Shown here: one piece after another, positions 25,544 through 35,732 of the stretch
Numbering within the stretch: the stretch's first letter is position 1
Layout of the letters: each line of letters begins with the position of its first letter
Assembly: GCF_013410035.1 (NCBI RefSeq)
Contig: NZ_JACCBW010000002.1
Span: 62,001-126,000 of the forward strand
Length of the DNA: 64,000 nucleotides
DNA from: Nocardioides cavernae
GTDB taxonomy: Bacteria > Actinomycetota > Actinomycetes > Propionibacteriales > Nocardioidaceae
Direction: 5' to 3'
Position numbers and translations under genes: made by a program
Notes under the pieces: model-generated
What the model was told of the DNA's origin: nothing
The model's input: only the letters and a program-made list of their open reading frames with translations
Databases searched by the model: none

Positions 25544-26230
25544 ATGCGCACCTTCATCCGCCGGTCGTTGTGGGACGTCGTCCCGCGCGACCAGCGCGAC
25601 ACCGACGAGGCGCTGCGCCGCCGGCAGCTCGTCGCCGCGGCGGTCGTGCTCGTCGGCGCGGTCATCCTCGGCTGGTCCCTCCGGCTCGAGCCGGGCGGCA
25701 ACCTGTTCTACGTCGCGGCCGTCGTGCTCGCCGGCGTCTGGGCGGCGGGTGCGTTCCTGTCCGGACGGCTCCACCTCGGCCGGATCTCCGGCGGCACCGA
25801 GACCTTCGTGCGCCCGATCCTCGCGCCGATCCTGCTGGGGCTGCTCCTCGTCGGGGTGTTCGTCCTCGGCGCCCTGGTGGTGCGCGAGATCCCCCCGCTC
25901 GCCGACTACGTCAGCTCGGTGCTGGCCTACGCCGACGAGGGGTCGCTGGCGGTGCTGGCCGTGATCACCTTCGTCAACGGCATCGCCGAGGAGCTGTTCT
26001 TCCGCGGTGCGATGTACGCCGCGATCCCGCGGTACCCCGTGCTGTGGACGTCGCTGGCGTACGTCGTCGCGACCCTGGCCACGGGCAACGTGATGCTCGG
26101 CTTCGCGGCCATCGTGCTGGGCGCGGTGTGCGGCCTCGAGCGGCGCGCCAGCGGTGGGGTGCTCGCACCGATCCTCACGCACATCACGTGGTCGCTGTCG
26201 ATGCTGTTCGTGCTGCCGCTGATCTTCTAG
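25544..26230 (+). CDS. CPBP-family intramembrane metalloprotease
   Basis: 228 aa from the ATG at 25544. Several transmembrane helices and the ABI/CPBP motifs EELFFRG (glutamate pair and Arg) and THITW (metal-binding His). Members cleave within the membrane, process prenylated peptides or give bacteriocin self-immunity. The last 4 nt overlap the convergent epimerase gene. Role here unknown. Confidence 0.8.
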   Translation: MRTFIRRSLWDVVPRDQRDTDEALRRRQLVAAAVVLVGAVILGWSLRLEPGGNLFYVAAVVLAGVWAAGAFLSGRLHLGRISGGTETFVRPILAPILLGLLLVGVFVLGALVVREIPPLADYVSSVLAYADEGSLAVLAVITFVNGIAEELFFRGAMYAAIPRYPVLWTSLAYVVATLATGNVMLGFAAIVLGAVCGLERRASGGVLAPILTHITWSLSMLFVLPLIF

Positions 26231-27117
26231 CCGGCGGCGCGCTCCGCCAGCGCCCGGCGCACGGACTCGCGGTAGGACAGCGGCGTGCCCGGGACGACCT
26301 CGCGGATCGAGTCGTCGCGCACGATGACCTCGTTGGACATCGAGTCGATGAGGTTGCGGCCGGTGACGACGTCGACGTCCGTGACGAGCGCGAGCCAGCG
26401 CGAGGAGAGTCCGGGCGTCAGCAGCGGCACCACGACGATGGGCACCTTGCGGCCGTTCATCTCCTGGGCGGCGCCCTGCAGCATCTCGCGGTAGGTCAGC
26501 TGCTCCAGGCCGCCGATCTCGAACACCCGGCCGAGTGCGTCGGGGTGGTCGACCACCCCGGCGAGGTAGCGCACGACGTCGTCGATCGCGATGGGCTGGG
26601 TGCGGGTGCCGACCCACTTGGGCACGACCATCCCCGGCAGGTTCTTGACCAGCTGGCGGGTCAGCTCCCACGAGATCCCGCCGTGGCCGACCACGATGGC
26701 GGCGCGCAGCACCGTGACCGGCACGCCGTCGGAGCCGAGCAGCCCCTCGACCTCGCGCCGCGACCGCAGGTGGGCCGACAGCTCCTTGTCCTCGTCGCCG
26801 AGGCCGCCCATGTAGATGATCTGCCGCAGCCCGGCAGCGGCGGCGGCGGCACTGAAGTTCCTCGCGGCCTCGGCGTCCTTGCGCTCGAAGTCGGGGTCGT
26901 CGAGGGAGTGCACGAGGTAGATCGCGACGTCGACGCCTCGGAGCGCCGGACCGAGCGTGTCGGGGTCCATCACGTCGGCCCCGACCGGATCCCCCGGGCC
27001 GTCGTAGGACTCGGGGCGTCGCGTCATGGCGCGGACGTCGTGCCCGGCGTCGAGCAGGGCGGGGACGAGGCGGCGGCCGATGAAACCGGTCGCGCCGGTC
27101 ACGAGGACGGTGGTCAC
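26227..27117 (-). CDS. NAD(P)-binding epimerase/NmrA-like atypical SDR
   Basis: 296 aa from a GTG. The N-terminal TGATGFIGRRL is an SDR nucleotide-binding loop (GxxGxxG). No canonical YxxxK catalytic pair is evident, as in atypical SDRs related to complex-I assembly subunits. The C-terminal half (LTYREMLQGAAQEMNGRKVP) matches this subgroup. Could act as a redox sensor or quinone-related protein. It converges on the CPBP gene. Confidence 0.8.
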   Translation of the reverse strand: MTTVLVTGATGFIGRRLVPALLDAGHDVRAMTRRPESYDGPGDPVGADVMDPDTLGPALRGVDVAIYLVHSLDDPDFERKDAEAARNFSAAAAAAGLRQIIYMGGLGDEDKELSAHLRSRREVEGLLGSDGVPVTVLRAAIVVGHGGISWELTRQLVKNLPGMVVPKWVGTRTQPIAIDDVVRYLAGVVDHPDALGRVFEIGGLEQLTYREMLQGAAQEMNGRKVPIVVVPLLTPGLSSRWLALVTDVDVVTGRNLIDSMSNEVIVRDDSIREVVPGTPLSYRESVRRALAERAAG

Positions 27118-27152
27118 AGGGCCACTCTGTCAGGGTGCCGGTGGGCGCGGCC

Positions 27153-28481
27153 TCATCCCTTCGTGGACGCCGTGCCCCGACGCGCGTCGAGGCGGGCCAT
27201 CGCGGGCGTCGCGGTCACCCCGTGCAGCAGCACGGAGGCGATGACGGTGAAGGCGACGGTCGACCACAGCCACGGCTCGTCCGGCAGGTGCTCGTGGCTC
27301 GCGGCGTAGGCGAGGTAGAAGAGCGACCCGACACCGCGCACGCCGAAGAACGCGACCGCCGCCATCTCGCCGCGGTCCAGTCCTCCGTCGAGCCGCTCCT
27401 CGCGCGGCAGCACGGCCACGGCGATCCAGCCGGCGGCCGGGCGTACGACGAGCAGCAGGGCGAGCGAGACGACGATCCCGCGCCAGTCGAGGTGCTCGAG
27501 CAGGCCGCGGGTCATCGCCATGCCGAGCACGAGCAGCACGAGGAGCGTCAGCAGCCGTTCGAGGCGCTCGACGACGCCGTGCATCGCGCGCTGGTAGGCG
27601 TGCCCGCGGTGCGACGCGCGCAGCGTCATCGCGCAGGTGAAGACCGCGAGGAAGCCGTAGCCGCCGACCAGCTCCGCAGCGCCGTACGCCACCAGCAGCG
27701 CCGCGAGGGCCAGCATCGGCTCGCCGTGCTCGGCCAGCCGGAGCGTCGCCGCCCTGGCGCGGAAGGCCTGCCGGCCGAGCAGCCACCCGGCGGCGAGCCC
27801 GACGCCGACGCCGACCACGATCTTGCCGAGGACGTCCCAGCCGAGCCACGCGCCGGCGTCGGCGAGCCCGAAGCCGCCGGCCAGCATGAGCAGCGCGAGG
27901 TGGACGAACGGGAAGGCGAGGCCGTCGTTGAGGCCTGCCTCCGCGGTGAGGGAGAAGCGGATGTCGTCGTCCTCCTCCGGCCGGTCGTCCTCGGCGCCGT
28001 CAGGGTCGTCGATGTCCTCGGTCAGCGGCTCCCCGACCTGGACGTCCGAGGCGAGCACCGGGTCGGTGGGGGAGAGGACCGCGCCGAGGAGCAGCGCGAC
28101 GGCCGGGGTGAGCCCGGCGACCCACCAGCCGAGCACGGCCACGCCGAGCACCGTCAGCGGCATGGCGACGAGCAGGAGCCGCCACACCGGCGACCAGGTG
28201 CGCCAGGAGGGCCACGACCGGACCTGCAGCTCGCGGTCGATGGCCAACCCGACGCCCATCAGCGCGACGAGGACGGTGAGCTCGGTGACGTGGGTGACCA
28301 GCGTGCGGTGGTCCTGCGGGTCGAGGCTGACCTCGCCGGAGAGCGGCAGCAGGCCGATGAGCATCCCCAGCGCCACCAGCACCATCGGGGGCGAGATCGC
28401 GATGCCCCGGGTGACCTGCGGCAGCACGATCGCCAGCAGCAGGGAGAGCCCGAGCAGGAGGTAGACCGTCGCGTCGGTCAT
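27153..28481 (-). CDS. Na+/H+ antiporter, CPA1 family
   Basis: 442 aa with ~12 transmembrane helices. The ion-binding Asn-Asp pair in LNDGLAFPFVH and SPTDPVLASDV match NhaP-type CPA1 exchangers. An acidic loop (DIDDPDGAEDDRPEEDDD) precedes the ND motif and might serve as a pH or cation sensor. It starts 36 nt upstream-side of the epimerase gene on the same strand, possibly co-transcribed. Confidence 0.88.
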   Translation of the reverse strand: MTDATVYLLLGLSLLLAIVLPQVTRGIAISPPMVLVALGMLIGLLPLSGEVSLDPQDHRTLVTHVTELTVLVALMGVGLAIDRELQVRSWPSWRTWSPVWRLLLVAMPLTVLGVAVLGWWVAGLTPAVALLLGAVLSPTDPVLASDVQVGEPLTEDIDDPDGAEDDRPEEDDDIRFSLTAEAGLNDGLAFPFVHLALLMLAGGFGLADAGAWLGWDVLGKIVVGVGVGLAAGWLLGRQAFRARAATLRLAEHGEPMLALAALLVAYGAAELVGGYGFLAVFTCAMTLRASHRGHAYQRAMHGVVERLERLLTLLVLLVLGMAMTRGLLEHLDWRGIVVSLALLLVVRPAAGWIAVAVLPREERLDGGLDRGEMAAVAFFGVRGVGSLFYLAYAASHEHLPDEPWLWSTVAFTVIASVLLHGVTATPAMARLDARRGTASTKG

Positions 28482-28569
28482 CGCGATCGACGCGCGGCGC
28501 TGGGCGGGGGGAGGTTCACCTGTCCAGCCTTCCAGCGCGCCCGACTGCGCCGAACACCCCGAGGGGCGG

Positions 28570-29154
28570 TCAGCCGGGTCGCCGCACCGGCTTGCCGTCG
28601 TACTGCGCCTGGCTCTCGTCGATCGCCTGCTCGTAGGCCGTGACGAGGCCCGCGATCGTCAGCGGCTTGAGCCGGTGGATGAACTCGCGCAGCTGCTCGG
28701 CGGTGTAGCCGGCCTCGCGGAACTGCGGCCACACCTTGGTGCGCACGATCTCGGACAGCTCCTCGGCGACCTGGCGCCCGTGCGCGGCGTACACCTCGGC
28801 GACCGCCTGGGCCGCCTCGGGCGAGATGCCCATCCCGGACAGGTCGCCGGGGACGTCGACGTCGCGGTCGGTGGTGACCGGGGCGAGCAGCGACAGGTGG
28901 CGGGCGATGTCCGACGGCGTGGCCGTGGCCGGGATCTGCTCGACGTACTTCTCGATGGCCGACAGCGTGAAGCCGTGGCCCTGGAGCTCGCGGACCAGCT
29001 CGAGGCGCGCGACGTGGTCGGGCCCGTAGTAGCCCGACCGGCCGCGCCGCACGGGCGCGGGCACGAGGCCGCGCGAGGCGTAGAAGCGCACGTTGCGCGC
29101 GCTGACACCGGTGCGCTCGGTCAGCTGGTCGAGGGTGAGGAGGTCGCCCTCCAT
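28570..29154 (-). CDS. MerR-family regulator of the fadAB module
   Basis: 194 aa. The N-terminal MerR winged helix (LTLDQLTERTGVSARNVRFYASRGLVP) is followed by helices and a C-terminal ligand domain without the Cys of metal sensors, so an acyl-CoA or similar ligand is plausible. Divergent from fadA, with a symmetric site exactly within the fadA promoter. Confidence 0.88.
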   Translation of the reverse strand: MEGDLLTLDQLTERTGVSARNVRFYASRGLVPAPVRRGRSGYYGPDHVARLELVRELQGHGFTLSAIEKYVEQIPATATPSDIARHLSLLAPVTTDRDVDVPGDLSGMGISPEAAQAVAEVYAAHGRQVAEELSEIVRTKVWPQFREAGYTAEQLREFIHRLKPLTIAGLVTAYEQAIDESQAQYDGKPVRRPG

Positions 29155-29187
29155 GTGTCGCTCCTGTCGTGACGGCGGGCACATCTG

Positions 29188-29216
29188 TTGGACTGTGACA
29201 GTAATGGTGTCACAAT
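29188..29216 (+). promoter_or_regulatory. fadA promoter containing a MerR-type dyad
   Basis: TTGGAC (29188-29193), 17-bp spacer, CACAAT (29211-29216), then ATG at 29224, predicting a leaderless fadA mRNA (no ribosome site is visible). The perfect dyad TGTGACA-N7-TGTCACA (29194-29214) fills the spacer and runs into the -10, the usual binding place of MerR proteins. Confidence 0.65.
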
Positions 29217-29223
29217 CGCTGGC

Positions 29224-30435
<1,212 letters not shown>

Positions 30436-30461
30436 GCCCACCCTCCGTCGTCGCCGACGCC

Positions 30462-30526
30462 GGGTAGTCCAGTGGGAACTGGCTGCCCCGCCGGCTCGAA
30501 CCCGACCACTTCTCACTGGACTACCC
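30462..30526 (+). promoter_or_regulatory. Long intercistronic hairpin between fadA and fadB
   Basis: GGGTAGTCCAGTG (30462-30474) pairs perfectly with CACTGGACTACCC (30514-30526), extendable to 17 bp with one G-U pair. The loop is about 31 nt. It starts 26 nt after the fadA stop and ends 4 nt before the GAAGGA ribosome site of fadB. It may be an attenuator, RNA-processing site or mobile REP-like element. Confidence 0.7.
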
Positions 30527-30546
30527 CAGCGAAGGACACGAACCAC

Positions 30547-32769
30547 ATGACTGACACCACCACCGAGACCGCCGTCCGCTACGACCGCGACGCCGACGGC
30601 ATCGTCACCCTGACGCTGGACGACCCCACCGCCAGCGCCAACACGATGAACGAGATCTACCAGTCGTCGATGCAGGCAGCGGTGGAGCGGCTCCAGGACG
30701 AGCAGGACGACGTGACCGGAGTCGTGCTCGCCAGCGCGAAGAAGACCTTCTTCGCAGGCGGCAACCTCAAGTCGATGATGAGCGCCACGCCGGACGACGC
30801 CGACGAGATCTTCGCGATGGGCGAGGCGGTCAAGGCCAGCCTCCGCGCGCTGGAGACCTACCCGCGCCCCGTCGTCGCCGCGATCAACGGCGCCGCCCTG
30901 GGCGGCGGCCTCGAGATCGCGCTCGCGGCCAACCACCGCATCGCCGTCGACGACCGCTCGGTCAAGATCGGCCTGCCCGAGTCCACCCTGGGCCTGCTGC
31001 CAGGCGGCGGCGGCGTCACCCGCGTCGTACGCATGCTGGGCCTGCAGTCCGCGCTGATGGACGTGCTCATGCCCGGCACCCAGTTCGACCCGCAGGGCGC
31101 GAAGGCCAAGGGCCTCGTGGACGAGCTGGTCGCCACCCGTGAGGAGCTCGTGCCGGCCGCGAAGGCGTGGATCCTCGCGCACCGCGACGACGAGGACGCG
31201 GCGAGGAACCCGTGGGACCGCGCGGGCTACAAGATGCCCGGCGGCACGCCCAGGACCCCGGCGCTGGCGCAGTTCCTGCCCGCCTTCCCGGCGCTGCTGC
31301 GCAAGCAGACCAAGGGGGCGGTCTACCCCGCCCCGCGCGCCATCATGAGCGCGGCGGTCGAGGGAGCGCAGGTCGACTTCGACACCGCCTCGCGCATCGA
31401 GAGCCGCTACTTCACCAGCCTGGTCGTCAGCCAGCAGGCCAAGAACATGATCCAGGCGTTCTTCTTCGACCTGCAGGCGATCAACTCCGGCTCGCTGCGC
31501 CCCCAGGGCATCGAGCGCTGGCAGGCGACCCGGGTCGCCGTGCTCGGCGCCGGGATGATGGGCGCCGGGATCGCGTACTCCTGCGCGCGCGCCGGGATGG
31601 ACGTCGTGCTCAAGGACGTCTCGCTCGAGGCGGCGGAGAAGGGCAAGGCGTACACCGCGAAGCTCAACGCCAAGGGCGTCGAGCGCGGGAAGATCACGCA
31701 GGCCAAGGCCGACGAGCTGCTCGCCCGGATCACGCCGACGGCCGACGCGGCCGACCTCGCCGGGTGCGACCTCGTGATCGAGGCCGTCTTCGAGGACCCG
31801 TCGCTCAAGGCGAAGGTCTTCGCCGAGGTGGCGCCGTACGTCGACGCCGACGCGCTGCTGTGCTCCAACACCTCCACCCTGCCGATCACCGAGCTCGCGA
31901 CCGGCGTCGACCGGCCCGCCGACTTCATCGGCCTGCACTTCTTCAGCCCCGTCGACAAGATGCCGCTCGTCGAGATCATCCGAGGTGCGGAGACGTCCGA
32001 CGTGGCGCTCGCCAAGGCGTACGACGTCGTCCAGCAGATCCGCAAGACGCCGATCGTCGTCAACGACTCGCGCGGCTTCTACACCTCGCGCGTCATCGGC
32101 ACCCAGATCAACGAGGGCCTCACCATGCTGGCCGAGGGCGTGCACCCGGTGTCGCTCGAGCGCGCCGCGACGTCGGCCGGCTTCCCGGTCGGGCCGCTGC
32201 AGATCAGCGACGAGCTCAACATGGAGCTGATGGCCAAGATCCGCAAGGCCACCGCCGACGCCGCCGCCCGCGAGGGCGTGGACCTCGGCGACGACCCGGC
32301 GGGAGCGGTCATCGAGACCATGATCGGCCTCGGCCGTCCGTCGCGGCTCCGGGGCGCCGGCTTCTACGACTACGACGCGGACGGCCGCCGCACGTCGCTG
32401 TGGCCCGGGCTCGCCGAGACGTTCCCGGTCGCGGAGCAGCAGGTCCCGATCCGCGACGTGCGCGACCGGATGCTGTTCATCGAGGCGCTCGAGACCGCGA
32501 AGTGCTTCGAGGAGGGCGTCATCACCTCGGCGGCCGCGGCCAACATCGGCTCGATCATGGGGATCGGCTTTCCCGCCCTCACCGGCGGCGCGGCCCAGTT
32601 CATGACCGGCTGGCAGGCGCTCGACGAGACGGGCGCGGGTGTCGGTCCGGTCGGCCTGCACGCCTTCCTCGACCGCGCCGACGCGCTGGCCGACGCGTAC
32701 GGCGAGCGCTTCCGCCCGGCGGCGTACCTGCGCGACCTGGCGGCGAGCGGCGCGGGCTTCCCCGCCTGA
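30547..32769 (+). CDS. fadB: Fused enoyl-CoA hydratase / 3-hydroxyacyl-CoA dehydrogenase
   Basis: 740 aa. Residues ~1-290 form a crotonase fold with catalytic Glu123 (GGGLEIALA) and Glu145 (PESTLGLLPG). From ~328 a Rossmann domain (GAGMMGAG at 334-341) starts the 3-hydroxyacyl-CoA dehydrogenase, with HFFSPVDKMPLVEI holding the catalytic His. Performs the hydration and oxidation steps that feed FadA. Ribosome site GAAGGA before the ATG. Confidence 0.93.
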   Translation: MTDTTTETAVRYDRDADGIVTLTLDDPTASANTMNEIYQSSMQAAVERLQDEQDDVTGVVLASAKKTFFAGGNLKSMMSATPDDADEIFAMGEAVKASLRALETYPRPVVAAINGAALGGGLEIALAANHRIAVDDRSVKIGLPESTLGLLPGGGGVTRVVRMLGLQSALMDVLMPGTQFDPQGAKAKGLVDELVATREELVPAAKAWILAHRDDEDAARNPWDRAGYKMPGGTPRTPALAQFLPAFPALLRKQTKGAVYPAPRAIMSAAVEGAQVDFDTASRIESRYFTSLVVSQQAKNMIQAFFFDLQAINSGSLRPQGIERWQATRVAVLGAGMMGAGIAYSCARAGMDVVLKDVSLEAAEKGKAYTAKLNAKGVERGKITQAKADELLARITPTADAADLAGCDLVIEAVFEDPSLKAKVFAEVAPYVDADALLCSNTSTLPITELATGVDRPADFIGLHFFSPVDKMPLVEIIRGAETSDVALAKAYDVVQQIRKTPIVVNDSRGFYTSRVIGTQINEGLTMLAEGVHPVSLERAATSAGFPVGPLQISDELNMELMAKIRKATADAAAREGVDLGDDPAGAVIETMIGLGRPSRLRGAGFYDYDADGRRTSLWPGLAETFPVAEQQVPIRDVRDRMLFIEALETAKCFEEGVITSAAAANIGSIMGIGFPALTGGAAQFMTGWQALDETGAGVGPVGLHAFLDRADALADAYGERFRPAAYLRDLAASGAGFPA

Positions 32770-32849
32770 TCCGCCCGGCTCCGTTGCAGCGGGGGGTCGA
32801 GTCCGCCGAATCCGGCCCGCGGACGCCCGCCCTCGGGGAGAATTCCCGG

Positions 32850-33548
32850 GTGACCCAGACCCCCGCCGTCGTCGTGCGCGACCTCCACGTCCGCTTCGGC
32901 GACGTCGAGGCCGTGTCCGGCGTCGACCTGACCGCCGACAGCGGGCGGGCGACCGCCCTGCTCGGGCGCAACGGCGCCGGCAAGTCGACGACGATGAAGG
33001 TCCTCGCCGGTGTCGTGCCGCCCACCTCGGGCGCTGTCACGGTGGCCGGCCACGACGCCGCCACCGACGCGCTCGGCGTCAAGCGGGTCGTCGGCTACTG
33101 CCCCGACGTCGGCGGCCTGGTCCCGCGCGCGACACCGTGGGAGCACCTCCAGCTCTCGGCGCGGCTGCGCCGCATGGGCGACTGGGAGCAGCGCGGTCGC
33201 GACCTGCTCGAGCGCTTCGAGCTCGGCGACGTCGCGCACCGGGTCGTCGGCGGGTTCAGCCACGGCATGAGCCGGCGGCTGAGCGTCGTCCTCGCCGCCC
33301 TGCACGAGCCGGCCGTCCTCCTCCTCGACGAGCCGTTCGACGGCGTCGACCCGCTCGGCGTCGAGGCGACCCTCGAGGTCGTGGCCGACGCCCGCGCCCG
33401 CGGCGCGTGCGTGCTGCTCTCCACCCACCTGCGCGACCTGGCCCTGGAGGCGTGTGGCGAGGCGATCGTGCTGCGCGGCGGCAACCGGGTGGCGGCGATG
33501 GAGGCGGCCGAGCTCACCGGTGAGGCCTACCGTGCCCTCCTCGACTGA
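32850..33548 (+). CDS. ABC transporter ATP-binding protein
   Basis: 232 aa from a GTG preceded by GGGGAG. Walker A GRNGAGKST, Walker B LLLDEPFDGVD and the switch His (STHL) are intact. The signature loop reads FSHGMSRR instead of LSGGQ, as in many export-type ATPases. Overlaps the membrane-protein gene by 17 nt; the pair makes a two-gene export system of unknown cargo. Confidence 0.88.
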   Translation: MTQTPAVVVRDLHVRFGDVEAVSGVDLTADSGRATALLGRNGAGKSTTMKVLAGVVPPTSGAVTVAGHDAATDALGVKRVVGYCPDVGGLVPRATPWEHLQLSARLRRMGDWEQRGRDLLERFELGDVAHRVVGGFSHGMSRRLSVVLAALHEPAVLLLDEPFDGVDPLGVEATLEVVADARARGACVLLSTHLRDLALEACGEAIVLRGGNRVAAMEAAELTGEAYRALLD

Positions 33549-35118
33549 CATCCGGACTGACATCCGGACTGACACCCGGACGGACGCCCGGCTGGACACC
33601 TGGCTGGACGCCGCCCGCGACACCGGCCACCTCGTCGCCTTCCGCGCCCGGACCGTACGCCGGCGCCGGGCCGGTGCGGTCGGCGTCGTCGTGGTCCTCG
33701 CGCTGAGCCTCGTCTTCGCCGTCGCGCCGAGCGGCTTCGACCCAGCGAGCGTCGACTCGCCCACCGTGGCACGCGCGTTCGCCTCGATCCGCGGCAACCT
33801 CGGGGCCACCTTCGCGGGCTTCCTGCTGCTGGCCGTCGCGGCCTCGGTCGGCAGCGGCGGCGGCCGCGAGCTGCTGTCGCGCAGCGAGGCGGCGGTGCAC
33901 CCGATCAGTCCGGTCACCGAGCACCTGGGCGCCCTGCTGCTCGCCCCACTCAACCTCGCCTGGCTGGTGCAGATGTGGGGCCTGCTGGCGATCACGGCGC
34001 TGGTCGCCTCGCCCGAGCACCTGCTCGGCGCCCAGTTCGTCGTGCTCGCCTGGGTCCTCGCAGCGACCGCCTTCGGACAGGCCGTCGGGTGGGCGGTGGA
34101 GGGCGTACGCCGGACCGCCCGCGGCGTGCTCGCCGTCCGCGTCGTCGGTGGCCTCGTCGTCGCGACCCTCGTCGGACTCCACCTCGCCGGTCACCTCGGC
34201 CGCGTGGTCGGTGCGCTGCCCACCACCTGGGTGGCCGCGACCGCGCAGACGAGCGGCTGGCCGCTCGCCGTCCTGGTCCTGCTCGGGCTCGCCGCGGTCG
34301 GCGTCGTGGTGGGCGCGCGCCCTGCCGCCTGGGCGCTCGGCCTGCCCCCGCGCGAGGAGCTGCGGGTCCAGTCCGGCGTGCACGAGGCCCGGCCCGCGCC
34401 CGAGCCGCGCTGGGGCTCGCCGGACCGCGCCCTGCTCCGGCGGCTCGACCGGGGCTCGGTGTGGCGCTCGGTCGGCATGCGGCGCGGCCTGCTGACCCTC
34501 GGCCTCGGACCGGGCCTGGTGGCGCTCGTCGCGGGTCTCGAGTGGGGCTCGGTGATGCTGCTCCCCGGCCTCACGGCGAGTGGCGCGGCGCTGCTGTTCG
34601 GCGTGAACGCGTGGTGCCTCGACGGCAAGGGCATGGTCTGGCGCGAGACGCTGCCGGTGTCCGCGGCGGACGTGTTCGACGTGCGCGCCCTGGTCGTCGC
34701 CGAGTGCATGGCGCTCTGCTCGGGCGTCACCGTCGTCCTCGCCCTGCTGCGCAACGGCCTGCCACCGCTCGTCACCGGCGTCGCCGTGCTGTCGTGCTGG
34801 CTCGTCGTCGTGGTCCAGGTGCTGGCGATCGTCATGACCTGGTCGATCCGCTCGCCGTACTCGGTCGACCTGTCCTCCCCGCGCGCGACGCCTGCGCCGC
34901 ACGCGGCGATGGCCGGCTACGCGGGCAGGCTCTCGCTCGTCACCACGCTCACCGCGATGCTCTTCACGGGGCTGACGGTCCTGCCCTGGGCGTGGGTGCC
35001 CGCCGTGGTGGCGGTCCCGTTCGTGGCCTGGTCCTCGCGCCGCCTCGTCCGGGCCCGCCGCCGCTGGCTCGCGGACGACGAGCGGGCGCGCGTGGTGCTG
35101 ACCGTCGCCGCGGTCTGA
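33532..35118 (+). CDS. ABC transporter membrane subunit (ABC-2-like)
   Basis: 528 aa from the GTG at 33532, inside the end of the ATPase gene. About twelve hydrophobic helices. The N-terminus carries a short repeat (TDIR, TDIR, TDTR, TDAR, LDTW, LDA) encoded by a 12-bp tandem repeat. No extracellular enzyme domain is seen. Functions with the preceding ATPase; cargo unknown. Confidence 0.78.
   Translation: MPSSTDIRTDIRTDTRTDARLDTWLDAARDTGHLVAFRARTVRRRRAGAVGVVVVLALSLVFAVAPSGFDPASVDSPTVARAFASIRGNLGATFAGFLLLAVAASVGSGGGRELLSRSEAAVHPISPVTEHLGALLLAPLNLAWLVQMWGLLAITALVASPEHLLGAQFVVLAWVLAATAFGQAVGWAVEGVRRTARGVLAVRVVGGLVVATLVGLHLAGHLGRVVGALPTTWVAATAQTSGWPLAVLVLLGLAAVGVVVGARPAAWALGLPPREELRVQSGVHEARPAPEPRWGSPDRALLRRLDRGSVWRSVGMRRGLLTLGLGPGLVALVAGLEWGSVMLLPGLTASGAALLFGVNAWCLDGKGMVWRETLPVSAADVFDVRALVVAECMALCSGVTVVLALLRNGLPPLVTGVAVLSCWLVVVVQVLAIVMTWSIRSPYSVDLSSPRATPAPHAAMAGYAGRLSLVTTLTAMLFTGLTVLPWAWVPAVVAVPFVAWSSRRLVRARRRWLADDERARVVLTVAAV
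33544..33612 (+). repeat. 12-bp tandem repeat spanning the ABC ATPase stop codon
   Basis: Six units derived from ACTGACATCCGG (33544-33612; first two identical, later ones diverged). The stop codon of the ATPase gene is the TGA inside the first unit, while the membrane-protein gene reads through all six as four-residue repeats. Confidence 0.8.
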
Positions 35119-35171
35119 GCACGCCCTCGGCTGCCGGGTTTGCGGACCCGCCCCGCGGGTAGCCCACCGTC

Positions 35172-35705
35172 ATGGCCGTCGTGTTGTGGATCATCGCGCT
35201 CCTGATGCTGCTGCTGACGGTCGTCGACCCGCGCCAGCTCTGGTACGCCACCACCGCGTGGCAGTTCAAGCACCCCGAGGCCAACGAGCCGTCCGAGGCC
35301 AGCTTCGCGATGGGGCGCGTCCTCTCCGGCATCTGCGCGGCGGGGTTCGGCGTCGCCGCCATCGCCACGACGGCCTCCGGCCTCGGTCCGCTGACCCAGG
35401 AGCGCCTCGACACCCTCGGCCGTGCGGCGGCGAGCGAGCTGAGCGGGGAGTACTACAAGTACGCATCACCGGGCGTCACCGCGATCGAGGACGCGATCGG
35501 TCGCGACGACGTCGTGGTCACGGAGGGACGCACGGTCACCGAGGACGCCGGGTTCGGTGAGTCCTACGGGATCCAGGAGTACTTCGCGCTGGCCGGCGCC
35601 GAGGACGACTCGGTCGCCGGTTGCCTGGAGGTGTCCTACGACGGCGGCCTCTTCCACGAGGGCGACATCGACGTCGACGTGTCCTACGGCTCCGGGTCGT
35701 GCTGA
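35172..35705 (+). CDS. Small membrane-anchored protein, DUF6199-like N-terminus
   Basis: 177 aa. Residues 1-16 form a transmembrane helix. Then comes LWYATTAWQFKHPEANEPSEAS, which resembles the short domain annotated as DUF6199 (from memory; not checked). A second helix follows at ~50-66, then a ~105-residue soluble region with two Cys (SVAGCLEVSY and a C-terminal Cys). Function unknown. Confidence 0.65.
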   Translation: MAVVLWIIALLMLLLTVVDPRQLWYATTAWQFKHPEANEPSEASFAMGRVLSGICAAGFGVAAIATTASGLGPLTQERLDTLGRAAASELSGEYYKYASPGVTAIEDAIGRDDVVVTEGRTVTEDAGFGESYGIQEYFALAGAEDDSVAGCLEVSYDGGLFHEGDIDVDVSYGSGSC

Positions 35706-35732
35706 GGCCGCCCCCGCCGCCCCCGCGCCCGC

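Noticed and set aside
30462-30526. tRNA gene between fadA and fadB
   Set aside because: Only a T-arm-like GGTTCGAGCC (minus strand) is seen; no D-arm, anticodon arm or acceptor stem of proper length can be drawn.
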